56,686 nucleotides of DNA, taken from positions 1 through 56,686 of the forward strand of contig CAIUMM010000200.1 in NCBI GenBank assembly GCA_903900265.1, given 5' to 3'. The DNA is from an uncultured Pseudomonadota bacterium (lineage in GTDB: Bacteria > Myxococcota_A > UBA796 > SXON01). The position numbers and the translations under genes were made by a program. The number at the start of each line of letters is the position of its first letter. Position 1 is the first letter of the stretch. Of the stretch, positions 20,102 through 29,063 are shown one piece after another. The notes under the pieces were generated by a model. The model was not told the origin of the DNA and made no database searches. It saw only the letters and a program-made list of their open reading frames with translations.

Positions 20102-20670
20102 GGGGTCACCGCCGCGACTTCAAGCAGCTTGTACGCCGTCACATCCAGAGAGACATTCAGCACTTTGATCCCAGCTTGTGTGGTGGTCTTGAAGCGCGCC
20201 CCGGTGATTTTGAGCGGATAGCCGTTGCTCTCAAGCTCAAACAAGAAGTCTTTGACCTGTTGCAACGTCACTTTTTGCACCTCTACCGAGTAGGTCTTGC
20301 TCTGCAGGTTTCCGTCTTCGGCGGTCTCGCGCTCGCGCACCTGCAGCGAGGTGGAGACGCCGATCTTCTGCGCTGCCTTCTCGACGAACGTAGAAAGGTC
20401 GGTGCCTGCGTGCTTTTTCAGCTCGCTCTCGATGCGCTCGACGTCTGCCGCAGCGGTCGCTTGGTCGGAGGCGAGGCCGGAGAGCGTCGCGAGCGTCTGC
20501 TCTTCGTCGCTCACGCGGCTGTGCGTGTCCCGCAAGATCCCCTTGCCGAACCACCAGAAGCCGCCAAGCACCGATCCGTACACCAGCAGCACGAGGCCCA
20601 TAAACAAGGCCCTGTCGCGCGGGCTCATCGTCGCCACAAGCTGAGAGAACCGTTCTTTGATCATGTTCAT
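20098..20670 (-). CDS. gspM: Type II secretion system protein GspM
   Basis: 190 residues: a short cytoplasmic start, one membrane helix (about 23-42, ALFMGLVLLVYGSVLGGFWW), a coiled-coil stretch and a ferredoxin-like periplasmic domain of the GspM/PilO kind (VQKVTLQQVKDFLFELESNGYPLKITGARF). GspM pairs with GspL in the inner-membrane platform of the secretion machine. ATG overlaps the gspL stop (ATGA). Confidence 0.85.
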   Translation of the reverse strand: MNMIKERFSQLVATMSPRDRALFMGLVLLVYGSVLGGFWWFGKGILRDTHSRVSDEEQTLATLSGLASDQATAAADVERIESELKKHAGTDLSTFVEKAAQKIGVSTSLQVRERETAEDGNLQSKTYSVEVQKVTLQQVKDFLFELESNGYPLKITGARFKTTTQAGIKVLNVSLDVTAYKLLEVAAVTP

Positions 20671-22286
20671 CCTTCACTTCCCGGGGCTTCGCCCTCGGTG
20701 GGCGCGGCTTCCTCTGCGTTCAAGGGGATGGTGAGCGAGAAGCTCAGCGCCTCCCCGACCTTCTTCTCGTCTGCCTTCTTCGCGTCTTTGAAGCGGGGTT
20801 CCTGCTTCAGGGACTCCTCGATCTGCGCGGCCATCTCGTAGCTGTCGGTCTCAGCCTTCATGGTGACCGCGCCTTCGCCGATGTTGAGCTCACGCACGTC
20901 GATGCGGGCGTTGGAAGGCCCAGGTACATGCTCGCTGATCTGGCGGAGCAGGTCGAGCGTGGGGGGAACGCCCGAGACGGTGCTCCCCAGCGCATCGACC
21001 CGAGCCGCGGTCGCGGCGACCTTTTCTTGCATGATGCCCATGGCCATCGAGGGCGTCGTCAGCTTGTCGGCCGAGACATCGGGGAACGTCGACGTCACAA
21101 CGTCCCGGATCTTGCCATCCAGCTCGGTCAGCCGACCCTGAGAGTCGGTGTACTGCACGGTCAAAAGGGCGATGGCGGCGATCAGCGCGACGAGGCTGCC
21201 GATGGAGCTCGCCGCGAAGAAGTTCCACAACATGTCGGCGTGGCCGTGGTAGGCAAAATCCCCCACTCGCAGATCGGTGGCTTTGGTCTCTCCCGCGGCG
21301 ACCCGCGCCAGTCCGAGCACCAGCGCGCACTCCGGCCCGTATCCTCCAGGCATCACCGCGGGCCGAGTCGGAACACCGACGCGCGCACCGGCCCGCAAAG
21401 CCAGACCGGGCATCCGCGCGCTGCCGCCGACGAGCACGATCTCGTCCACGCCGAGCTCGCTCTCGTCCTCCAGCGCGATCAGCTCCACCCGCAGCTCGGC
21501 CGCCCATTGGTCTACCGCGTCGCCGAGCGCGACCTCGGGAGCCTGGCCGCCGCTCCGTTGGACGCCGGCGTCGGTCCGATCGTCCCATTCGACGGTGCCG
21601 GGATCAGGGACGGCGAGCGTATGTTTGAGCGCCTCAGCGTCGGCGATGTTCATGCCGGTGGCGCTCGCGATGCTCTCGGTGAACGTCGCGCCTGCGACGG
21701 CCAGCGCGCGGGCTCCGATCAGGTGTCCTCCTTGGCAGAGGGCCACCAAGGTGCGCGAATGCCCGACGTCGACCACCGCGGTGACGCCGCGGCCTTCGGC
21801 GTACACGGCGAGCGCTTGCGCGTCGAAGATCAGCTGCTTTGGCTCGCTGCCGACGAGCCGGAAATCTTCGATGCGGGCCTTCAAGCCGTCCCGCGGCGCG
21901 ATGAACGCGAGGGTGCGGCTCTGGTTGTCTTTCGCTTCGATGATGTGCGTCGCCAGCTGCATGTCGTCGAGGTCGTAGGGCACCTGCGACTCCACCTCCG
22001 CGGGCAACGCGCGGGCGATGGCCGCTTTGTCGCTGAACGGCAGCCGTACCAGCCGAACTACGCCTTGGTCCAGCGGATAGGCGGCGGCGCGCTCGGCGCC
22101 GTCCCAGCCGGGTTCGTTGGCGCGAAAGGCGGCTACGGCTTCGGCGAAGCCGGCGCTCGAACCCGGTTGGGGTTCGGGGGCGGGCATGTCCTGCACGTCG
22201 CGCAGCGTGAAGCGGCCGAAGCTGCCTTCTTTGCTGGCCACGCGCACGCGCCAACTTCCCGTGTCGATTCCGAAGACAAGCGCCAT
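20667..22286 (-). CDS. gspL: Type II secretion system protein GspL (PilM-like actin fold)
   Basis: 539 residues. The first 330 or so form an actin-like cytoplasmic domain with recognisable nucleotide-site motifs (GIDTGSWRVRVA near 6, VVDVGHSRT near 172, LVGGSARMPG near 285), more like PilM than classical GspL. A membrane helix lies near 360-380 (SIGSLVALIAAIALLTV) and a periplasmic ferredoxin-like domain follows. GspL links the ATPase GspE to the membrane platform through GspM. The gene sits between gspK and gspM with 2 bp and overlapping junctions. Confidence 0.85.
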   Translation of the reverse strand: MALVFGIDTGSWRVRVASKEGSFGRFTLRDVQDMPAPEPQPGSSAGFAEAVAAFRANEPGWDGAERAAAYPLDQGVVRLVRLPFSDKAAIARALPAEVESQVPYDLDDMQLATHIIEAKDNQSRTLAFIAPRDGLKARIEDFRLVGSEPKQLIFDAQALAVYAEGRGVTAVVDVGHSRTLVALCQGGHLIGARALAVAGATFTESIASATGMNIADAEALKHTLAVPDPGTVEWDDRTDAGVQRSGGQAPEVALGDAVDQWAAELRVELIALEDESELGVDEIVLVGGSARMPGLALRAGARVGVPTRPAVMPGGYGPECALVLGLARVAAGETKATDLRVGDFAYHGHADMLWNFFAASSIGSLVALIAAIALLTVQYTDSQGRLTELDGKIRDVVTSTFPDVSADKLTTPSMAMGIMQEKVAATAARVDALGSTVSGVPPTLDLLRQISEHVPGPSNARIDVRELNIGEGAVTMKAETDSYEMAAQIEESLKQEPRFKDAKKADEKKVGEALSFSLTIPLNAEEAAPTEGEAPGSEG

Positions 22287-22288
22287 GG

Positions 22289-23500
22289 CTAATCAACCTT
22301 CCAATAGAGAATTTTGCCGTTGTCGGTCGATTGGTCGACCACGGCGGTGATGCGCGCGCTCGCGTCGCCCACCAGACCGGTGGACGTGAGCGTGAAGTAG
22401 GTGTTCTTCGTGGTGATCATGCTGGCGAGCTTCGGGTTGCTAACCGTAAAACCGTTCGCTTCGCACCATTGTACGAACACCGCGCCGGAGGTGAAGGCGG
22501 TGGTGAGCTCGGCCTCGTGAAAGGCCTGAACGAAGCGGCTGGCCATGTCGTCGTTGCAGCCAGTGATATTGCCGAGGCAGATCCCGCGGAGTCCGGCGTC
22601 GTCGGCGCAGTTGATGTCGATTTTTCCGCCGCCGTAGATGGAGATCTGGTCGCCGAAGCGTGCGTAGACTTCGTCTTGCCAGCCTTCTACGAGCTGGATC
22701 TCGGACTGTGTGTCAAACTTGGCGTTCTTGGACAGGTAAGGGCTGTCGCTGCGGTTGTAGAAGTCGTCTTCGTAGCTTCCTTTCCCGCTCGCTACGATGT
22801 CGTCGGTGTCCACCCAGTCTGCGAGGTTGGAGATGAGGTCCCACTTGTCGAGGTTGCGGTCGCGCAGCCACTGATCGTTGGCTTCGCCGCTCATCAGCCC
22901 CGCGATCTGCTGGCCGGCAACGGTGTTTTGCACCGGCGTCGCCGGGTCCCGGGTCGCCAGCTGGTTGACGCCGACGCGGCAATCCTCCCCCCGCACGGTG
23001 ACCGAGAAGTCCCCTTCAAAATCGAGGAAGTTGCGGTTGTTGAAATGCCCGCCTTCGGCGCGGCTCTCGTCGGCCACCGCCTCGCTGACCTGCCCGCTCT
23101 GCTTGAAGGCCTCGGCGTCGGCGTCTTCTACGTCTCCGCCGTCGGCGACGAGCAGCATACGAAGCAGGCCGGTGTTGATGAACGGGATCATCTTCCAGAG
23201 CGCGTCACCCGAAGGGATGCCCATCGACTCCATCGCCGATTTGAGCATCGGCTGCCGGGCGATCTGAGCGTTGGCCATCAGGATCAGCCGGTAGATGCTG
23301 ATGCCCGAGCTCGCGAGGTAGTACGCCTGCGTTTGTTGGCGGCTGTGCACCGAGGTCAGCGAGCGCACGCGGGCGCCAAAGCTGATGTCGGTGACGAGCA
23401 CCGTCATCGTCATGATCGCCGCGAGCACCATGATCAGCGCCACGCCGCGCTGATCGCGTCGGCGTAGTCGCAAACGGGAGCTGGGTCGTGCGCCGATCAT
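22289..23500 (-). CDS. gspK: Type II secretion minor pseudopilin GspK
   Basis: 403 residues, the largest pseudopilin. A positively charged leader ends in QRG before VALIMVLAAIMTMTVLV; the residue at +5 after the cleavage glycine is not glutamate, as is normal for GspK. A large globular head follows (VGVNQLATRDPATPV, LADWVDTDD, IDINCADDAGLRG). GspK caps the pseudopilus tip with GspI and GspJ. It overlaps the gspJ stop in an ATGA. Confidence 0.9.
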   Translation of the reverse strand: MIGARPSSRLRLRRRDQRGVALIMVLAAIMTMTVLVTDISFGARVRSLTSVHSRQQTQAYYLASSGISIYRLILMANAQIARQPMLKSAMESMGIPSGDALWKMIPFINTGLLRMLLVADGGDVEDADAEAFKQSGQVSEAVADESRAEGGHFNNRNFLDFEGDFSVTVRGEDCRVGVNQLATRDPATPVQNTVAGQQIAGLMSGEANDQWLRDRNLDKWDLISNLADWVDTDDIVASGKGSYEDDFYNRSDSPYLSKNAKFDTQSEIQLVEGWQDEVYARFGDQISIYGGGKIDINCADDAGLRGICLGNITGCNDDMASRFVQAFHEAELTTAFTSGAVFVQWCEANGFTVSNPKLASMITTKNTYFTLTSTGLVGDASARITAVVDQSTDNGKILYWKVD

Positions 23501-24246
23501 TGCGACACCGGCTGGCGGGTGATGGCCGGTCCGTAGGCGAGGACCACGGTGCTGGCGTAGGTGCGCGTGACGTCACGCTCGGGATCATCGGGGTCCGGCG
23601 CGAACATCTCCAGCACGATGCGCACCGCGCGCGGCAACCGGTACGGCGTGTCTACCCCGGTGGTGTCCCACTCGTCCTTCCATTCGTTGGTCGTGGGATC
23701 CAAAAACCGGACGTTGAAGGTCTTGACTCCGTAGGCCAGCGGCAGGATCGCGCCGTCTTTTTCCGGCTCCTGATCGATGCGTGCCGCCTCGCGCCTGAGC
23801 AGCACGAGCGCGCCGTCCTTGGTGGGGTCGTCTTCGGTCCAGTAGGTCAGCTCGGTTTGGTCGCTCTCCCGTGCGTTCTGGTGCATCTTTCGGTGGGAGA
23901 GCGAGGTGAACCAGACCTTGTCCGGATCGTTGTTCTTCGCGATGAAGATGGTCTTGAAGGTGTTGACCGCCTGGATGTTGGGGGTCAGCCACGCGAGCTC
24001 AAAGTCACGATGGAGGCGATCCATCGCGATGCGGGCCGATTGGTTCGCCGCGTCGTCCTTCTCCAGCCAGTCGCGGGCGTCCAGCGCCGTCGCGACCGTC
24101 GAGAACGTCAGCATCCCGATCAGCGCGAGGATCGACACCGCGACGATGACCTCGAGCAGCGTGAACGCCGATCGGCGCGAGCCACGCCCACGAACGCGCT
24201 CCGCACGAACGCGCTCCAAAAAAACCAGCGGCGAGCCGGACATCAT
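23497..24246 (-). CDS. gspJ: Type II secretion minor pseudopilin GspJ
   Basis: 249 residues. The prepilin motif is RRSAFTLLEVIVAVSILALIG, with the leader peptide ahead of it about 25 residues long and alanine rather than glycine just before the FTLLE. The processing residue at -1 is therefore unusual. A beta-rich head follows (LTYWTEDDPTKDGALVLLRRE). GspJ joins GspI and GspK at the pilus tip. Start taken at ATG 24246, overlapping the gspI stop; a second ATG follows directly. Confidence 0.88.
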   Translation of the reverse strand: MMSGSPLVFLERVRAERVRGRGSRRSAFTLLEVIVAVSILALIGMLTFSTVATALDARDWLEKDDAANQSARIAMDRLHRDFELAWLTPNIQAVNTFKTIFIAKNNDPDKVWFTSLSHRKMHQNARESDQTELTYWTEDDPTKDGALVLLRREAARIDQEPEKDGAILPLAYGVKTFNVRFLDPTTNEWKDEWDTTGVDTPYRLPRAVRIVLEMFAPDPDDPERDVTRTYASTVVLAYGPAITRQPVSQ

Positions 24247-24878
24247 TGGCCTTCCGTCGCTGCGGGATCGCTGCCCGCGCCGGCGATGACCTCGCCGGAG
24301 GGGTTGGCGACGTGGGTGACCAGCTCGACGCAGTCTTCGCAGTCCTCGCCGTCCGCGGGCTCCTCTCCCCACCAGATCAGCACCCGTACCTCGCGGATGT
24401 AGGGCTTGAGCATGTCGGAGATCATGTCGGGTTGAACACCGAGATCTCCGAGGTCCTTGCCTTGCTCTCCCGCTTGGGATTGTTGGTCGGCGCTGGGACC
24501 CAAGCCTGCGCTTTGCAGGGCGTCGGCGTTGCCGCTCACGTCGCCCAGAGAGACGTCGACGGCTCGGATGGTGTAGGCCCAGTGGTAGTCGTCGAATTCT
24601 CCGCCGAAGTCGACGTTCTCTCCGAAGTCACCGTCGCCCCCGAAGTCCTCGAAGTCACCGTCCTCGTCGATGTCGCTGACTTGCACACCGTCGGCTTCGA
24701 CGCGCAACAGCGCCTCGGTCATCTTCTGCTGCGCCAGCCACGTCGCGGTCAGCGTCTTCTGCGCGTCCATGGTCATGAACACGCTGGAGGCTTGCGTGTT
24801 CACGAGGACGAACAACGACATTGACAAGATGACCAGCGCCACCACGACCTCGAGCAGCGTGAAGCCGGCGCGCCTCAT
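24243..24878 (-). CDS. gspI: Type II secretion minor pseudopilin GspI
   Basis: About 211 residues. MRRAGFTLLEVVVALVILSM is a textbook prepilin start with G before F and E at +5. GspI normally has about 120 residues; here the head contains an acidic Gly/Phe stretch (DEDGDFEDFGGDGDFGEN, about residues 72-90) and a Gln/Gly-rich stretch. Start ATG 24878 overlaps the gspH stop; the open frame further up lies inside gspH. Confidence 0.88.
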   Translation of the reverse strand: MRRAGFTLLEVVVALVILSMSLFVLVNTQASSVFMTMDAQKTLTATWLAQQKMTEALLRVEADGVQVSDIDEDGDFEDFGGDGDFGENVDFGGEFDDYHWAYTIRAVDVSLGDVSGNADALQSAGLGPSADQQSQAGEQGKDLGDLGVQPDMISDMLKPYIREVRVLIWWGEEPADGEDCEDCVELVTHVANPSGEVIAGAGSDPAATEGQ

Positions 24879-25633
24879 TGGGACTCCGGGGCTTCGCTCG
24901 GGAGCCAAGCGAGGCTTTGACCCACCTCAGTCAGATCCGGATCGATGGTGACGCGGCCGGACACGGGCTCGGCCTCTACGGTGTAGCCATCCTCGGGATC
25001 GTCGACGTCGACGATGCGCACCACGGTGTATTCGATGTCTCCGTTCGGAAAAACGTAGCTGTATACGACGTTGGGGCCGTCCTCTTCCTTTCGGGGCTTG
25101 TCGTCGGGCGTCGGTTCTTGCGGTTCGCGGTACTGAGGGGTGTAGACGAACGCGTAGCGGGTGGTGACCGGGAACGACACCTTGCTCTCGAAACCCGCCA
25201 TGTCCAAGCCAGCGAATTGCTGGGTGGTCGTACTTTCGGTTGGGGTGGAGGTGGAGCTGTTGGTCATCGGGGTGTCGAAGAGCTTGATGGCTTTCTCCGC
25301 GGCAGACTGCGCTTCTTCACGCTCCTCTGGGGTGCCGAAGACCAGCGTGCTCGGGTCACCCACCTCGATGCTGTAGCCGCCTTCGTCCAGATCGTACTTG
25401 ATGCGGAAGCACACGTTGCGAAGCGTGGCTTCGGACTGCAGAAACCGGTAGCTCTGGGCCAGATCGCGCGCGATGCCGCGTTGTTCGAGGTCCCAGATGG
25501 ACGACAAGCTCGGGATCGCCACGGCGATGATCAGCGCCATGATCGCCAGCACCACCATGATCTCCAGCAGCGTGATGCCCGCGCGGCGTGCGCGGGCGGT
25601 CAGCCGTTGGCTCCAGGTGCGGGCGTTTGGCAC
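24875..25633 (-). CDS. gspH: Type II secretion minor pseudopilin GspH
   Basis: 252 residues from a GTG start. Prepilin motif RRAGITLLEIMVVLAIMALI near residues 16-35, with glycine at -1 and glutamate at +5. The head is longer than in enterobacterial GspH and has a Ser/Thr-rich segment (TNSSTSTPTESTTTQQF). GspH sits in the pseudopilus below the tip complex. 1 bp separates it from gspG. Confidence 0.88.
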   Translation of the reverse strand: MPNARTWSQRLTARARRAGITLLEIMVVLAIMALIIAVAIPSLSSIWDLEQRGIARDLAQSYRFLQSEATLRNVCFRIKYDLDEGGYSIEVGDPSTLVFGTPEEREEAQSAAEKAIKLFDTPMTNSSTSTPTESTTTQQFAGLDMAGFESKVSFPVTTRYAFVYTPQYREPQEPTPDDKPRKEEDGPNVVYSYVFPNGDIEYTVVRIVDVDDPEDGYTVEAEPVSGRVTIDPDLTEVGQSLAWLPSEAPESQ

Positions 25634-25634
25634 G

Positions 25635-26096
25635 TCATTCGCCCTTGTTCAAGTCCCAAGACTCGATGTCGGCGTTTGCATCTTCGCCGCCTTCTTTGCC
25701 GTCTTTGCCGAGAGAGATCACCTCATAGGGGTGATTGCCGTGCGTGCCGGGCGAAAAGTACAGGAAGTCCTGTCCAAAGCTGTCTTGAGGGACCTCTTCG
25801 TTGGGGAAGTACTTCTTCATCGCGGCGAGCCCCTCGGACGTAGACGGGTACTTGCCTTTGTGCTTGGTCGAGTACATCGTCAGCTGCTGCTCGATCTGGT
25901 TGATCTGGATCTTCGTCGTCTCCCGGTTGGCGTCGTCGAAGCGCGCCGACACGTTGACGGCGACGACGGTCATCAGGATGCCGATGATCGCGATGACGAC
26001 CATGATCTCGACCAGCGACATGCCTGCGGTTTCGCGGCGCGCGCGGAGCAGCGAGGTGCTGCCGTCAGTGCGGGTGAAGAGTGCAGGGATTTTCAT
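25635..26096 (-). CDS. gspG: Type II secretion major pseudopilin GspG
   Basis: 153 residues, normal for the major pseudopilin. A 25-residue leader ends ETAG before MSLVEIMVVIAIIGILM; glutamate is at +5. The C-terminal part has the GspG pattern (YPSTSEGLAAM, DSFGQDFLYFSPGTHGNHPYEVISLGKDGKEGGEDANADI) including calcium-site aspartates. It forms the piston-like pseudopilus. AGGAG is placed 6 bp before the ATG at 26096; the frame is open upstream inside gspF but is only a shadow there. Confidence 0.95.
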   Translation of the reverse strand: MKIPALFTRTDGSTSLLRARRETAGMSLVEIMVVIAIIGILMTVVAVNVSARFDDANRETTKIQINQIEQQLTMYSTKHKGKYPSTSEGLAAMKKYFPNEEVPQDSFGQDFLYFSPGTHGNHPYEVISLGKDGKEGGEDANADIESWDLNKGE

Positions 26097-26104
26097 GAAA
26101 ACTC

Positions 26105-27349
26105 CTATTTGATAGCGGCAGAAAGGTTGAGCATCGGCAGCAGTACCCCGAGCGCGACGATACCGACCACCCCGCCCATGAAGAGCGTCAGGAGGGGCGT
26201 GAGCAGCGAAGTGAGGGCGTTGACCGTGTTGTCGACTTGGCCATCGTAGGCGTCGGCCACCTTGGCGAGCATGGGTTCCAGCTCGCCGGTGCGCTCGCCG
26301 ATGGTGATCATGTGGATGACGATGGGATCGAATTCTCCGGAGGCCTTGAGCGGCGGGGCGATCGGCTGGCCTTCGGAGATGTTTTTGGCAGCCAGCTCGA
26401 CGGCGGCGGCGATGATGTCGTTTCCGACAACCGATTTGACGATGTGGAGCGCTGTGAGGATGGGGACGCCGGAGGTGAGCAGCGTAGCGAGCGTACGGGA
26501 GAATCGGGAGACAGCGACTTTGCGATTGATCGCGCCGATGATGGGCATACGCAAGAGGCGTCTGTGCCACCACGTGCGGCCGGTGGGTGTTTGGATGTAC
26601 CGCGTGAATCCAAAGATAGCGCCGGGAATCACGATGGCGAGCAGCCACCAATAATTCATGACGAAGTTGGACAATCCGAACAAGATCCGCGTAAGCATCG
26701 GCAGCTCGGAGTGAAAGCTGTCGAGCACCTTCTTGATGCGCGGGATCACGAACGCAAACAAGCCCAAGACAAGCAACGAGCTCATCGTGATCATGATGAT
26801 CGGGTAGGTCAGCGCCGCCACGAGCTTGCCGCGCAGCGCGACGCTCGCTTCGGTGAAGGCCGTCAGCCGGATCAGCACGACGTCGAGCGCGCCTGACTTT
26901 TCGCCGGCGTCGACCATGTTGATGTAGAGGTCGTCAAAGACCTCGGGGTGCCCGCGCATCGCCTTGGCCAAGGTCCAGCCCTCGTTGACCTTGTCTTTGA
27001 CGTCGGTCATCACTGACTTCAGCTTGGGGTTCTCGGTCTGGTCGCACAGCGCGCTGAGCGCTTCGACCATCGGGATATTTGCACCGAGCAAGGTCGAGAG
27101 CTGTGAGGTCAGCGCGGCGAGATCTTGGATGCTGACGCGCTGGAAGTACTTCTGAAAGTCGACCTCGACGTTCAGGCCTTTACCGCGCCCGAACACACTG
27201 CCTTTGCCGGCCTTCTGTTCAAACACATCGGTAGGAAACACACCGGTCTTGCGCAGACGTGCACGCGCACCCTTGGCGTTGTCGGCGTCGATTACGCCTT
27301 TCACTGCCTTTCCGGCAGCGTCCAGCCCTACGTATTCCCAGACTGCCAT
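26105..27349 (-). CDS. gspF: Type II secretion inner-membrane platform protein GspF
   Basis: 414 residues with two GspF repeats, each a helical bundle followed by a membrane helix. Typical marks are YVGLDAAGKAVKGVIDADN at the start, LTSQLSTLLGANIPMVEAL, LVLGLFAFVIPRI and the final LMGGVVGIVALGVLLPML. GspF is the polytopic core on which GspE drives pseudopilus growth. The start codon directly abuts the gspE stop. Confidence 0.95.
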   Translation of the reverse strand: MAVWEYVGLDAAGKAVKGVIDADNAKGARARLRKTGVFPTDVFEQKAGKGSVFGRGKGLNVEVDFQKYFQRVSIQDLAALTSQLSTLLGANIPMVEALSALCDQTENPKLKSVMTDVKDKVNEGWTLAKAMRGHPEVFDDLYINMVDAGEKSGALDVVLIRLTAFTEASVALRGKLVAALTYPIIMITMSSLLVLGLFAFVIPRIKKVLDSFHSELPMLTRILFGLSNFVMNYWWLLAIVIPGAIFGFTRYIQTPTGRTWWHRRLLRMPIIGAINRKVAVSRFSRTLATLLTSGVPILTALHIVKSVVGNDIIAAAVELAAKNISEGQPIAPPLKASGEFDPIVIHMITIGERTGELEPMLAKVADAYDGQVDNTVNALTSLLTPLLTLFMGGVVGIVALGVLLPMLNLSAAIK

Positions 27350-29062
27350 TTATGCCTCCGCCAGGCCCTCGGTGGTGACCACCCGCATGACCTCATCGAT
27401 CGAGGTCAGACCTTCTCGGATCTTGCGCACACCGTCGTCGCGCAACGTCTTCATGCCTTCTTCGACCGCGCGCTTCTTGATCACCGCCGCCGACTGCGTA
27501 GCGACCTCGCGGATGCCGTCAGTGACGATGAGCAGCTCGTAAATGCCGGTACGACCTTTGTAGCCGGTGTTCAGGCACGCCGGACAACCGCCGGACTTGT
27601 AGAGCACGTGCCCGGTGACCTCTTCGCGGAGGATGCGCGCGCTTTGCAGCTCGGCGTCCGACGGCGTGTACGCCACCTTGCATTGGGGACACAGGCGGCG
27701 CACCAAGCGCTGCGCTTGTACGGCGACCAGCGAGCTACCCACGAGGAACGGCTCTACGCCCATGTCGATGAGCCGCGTGAACGCGGTCGGCGCGTCATTC
27801 GTGTGCAAGGTGGAGAACACCAAGTGACCGGTCAGCGAGGCCTGCACGGCGTTGTCGGCGGTCTCTTTGTCGCGAATTTCGCCGACCATGATGATGTCGG
27901 GGTCCTGACGCAGATGGGCGCGCAGCGCGCTCGCGAAGGTCAGGTCGATCTTCGGGTTGACTTGGGTCTGCCCGATGCCCTTGAGCTCGTACTCGATCGG
28001 GTCTTCGATGGTGAGGATGTTCAAGTCGGGCGCGTTGATCTCGGCGAGCGCCGAGTACAGCGTGGTGGTCTTGCCGGAGCCGGTCGGGCCGGTGACGAGC
28101 ACGATGCCGTAGGGCTTCTGGATGAGCTCGCGGAAGTCCGCGACCATCTGTTTGCCCATGCCGATCTGGTCGAGGTTGAAGACAGTGCCCTTCTCGAGAA
28201 TACGCATGACGACGCGCTCGCCGTGGCGCACCGGCAGCGTCGAGACACGCAAGTCGATCTCGCGGCCGGCGATGCGCGTGCGGATGCGGCCGTCCTGCGG
28301 GATGCGCTTCTCGGCGATGTTCAGGCCCGACATGATCTTCACGCGGCTGACGATGCTGGCTTGCAGCTTCGCTGGCGGCTTGACGACCTCATACAGCACG
28401 CCGTCGATGCGGAACCGCACCGCAAGCTCGCGCTCAAAAGGCTCGATGTGGATGTCGCTCGCGCGATCCTTCACGGCCTGAGTGAGCAGCGTGTTGACGA
28501 ACTTGATGATCGGCGCCTGGTTCGGATCGTCGAGCAGGTCGGCGTCGAGGTTCAGGTTGCCGTCGTCGATGTCCTCGCCGACGCCCTCGTCGCGCATCTG
28601 CTCCATCACCGACGAGGCCGAGCGCGCGGCGCGATCGAAGGCCTTGTTGGTGACGTCCCGAAGCACGTCGGTCGGGACCACGACCGGCCGGATCGGCTTC
28701 TTGTAGAGCATACGTAGGTCGGGCAGCAGGCGCATGGCCCGCTCGTCCCCGATGCCGACGCGCACGAACGCGCCGTCGTGGCAGATGGGCAGGAACACTT
28801 CTTCGCGCGCCATCGCGAGCGAGATCGGGCGAACCAGCTCGATATCTACGGTGTCGAGGTCGACCTTTTCTTGGACGCGCAACCCAAGCACCTCGGCCAG
28901 CGCCGTCGCGACGATGTGCGGCGACGCACCTTGCACGCGGGACACGCTCTCCAGCAGCCCGACGCCGGAGCGGTCGCTCTCGCGGTGCGCCTCACGCAGC
29001 TTCTGGGGCTCCACGCCGGCGCGGAGCAGCAGGTCATCGTAGGCCGGGCGGCGTACGGCCAT
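27350..29062 (-). CDS. gspE: Type II secretion ATPase GspE
   Basis: 570 residues. Walker A GPTGSGKT (325-332), Asp-box (LTIEDPIEYELKGIGQTQVN), Walker B (DPDIIMVGEIRD) and His-box (LVFSTLHTNDA) are all intact, and a zinc-binding C-terminal CPQC...CPAC pair (about 455-495) is present. The N-terminal N1E domain (about 1-150) docks onto GspL. It is the cytoplasmic hexameric motor that powers secretion. Confidence 0.97.
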   Translation of the reverse strand: MAVRRPAYDDLLLRAGVEPQKLREAHRESDRSGVGLLESVSRVQGASPHIVATALAEVLGLRVQEKVDLDTVDIELVRPISLAMAREEVFLPICHDGAFVRVGIGDERAMRLLPDLRMLYKKPIRPVVVPTDVLRDVTNKAFDRAARSASSVMEQMRDEGVGEDIDDGNLNLDADLLDDPNQAPIIKFVNTLLTQAVKDRASDIHIEPFERELAVRFRIDGVLYEVVKPPAKLQASIVSRVKIMSGLNIAEKRIPQDGRIRTRIAGREIDLRVSTLPVRHGERVVMRILEKGTVFNLDQIGMGKQMVADFRELIQKPYGIVLVTGPTGSGKTTTLYSALAEINAPDLNILTIEDPIEYELKGIGQTQVNPKIDLTFASALRAHLRQDPDIIMVGEIRDKETADNAVQASLTGHLVFSTLHTNDAPTAFTRLIDMGVEPFLVGSSLVAVQAQRLVRRLCPQCKVAYTPSDAELQSARILREEVTGHVLYKSGGCPACLNTGYKGRTGIYELLIVTDGIREVATQSAAVIKKRAVEEGMKTLRDDGVRKIREGLTSIDEVMRVVTTEGLAEA

Positions 29063-29063
29063 C

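Noticed and set aside
27125..28717. 530-codon plus-strand open frame
   Set aside because: Antisense to gspE and gspF; composition is that of a GC-rich shadow.
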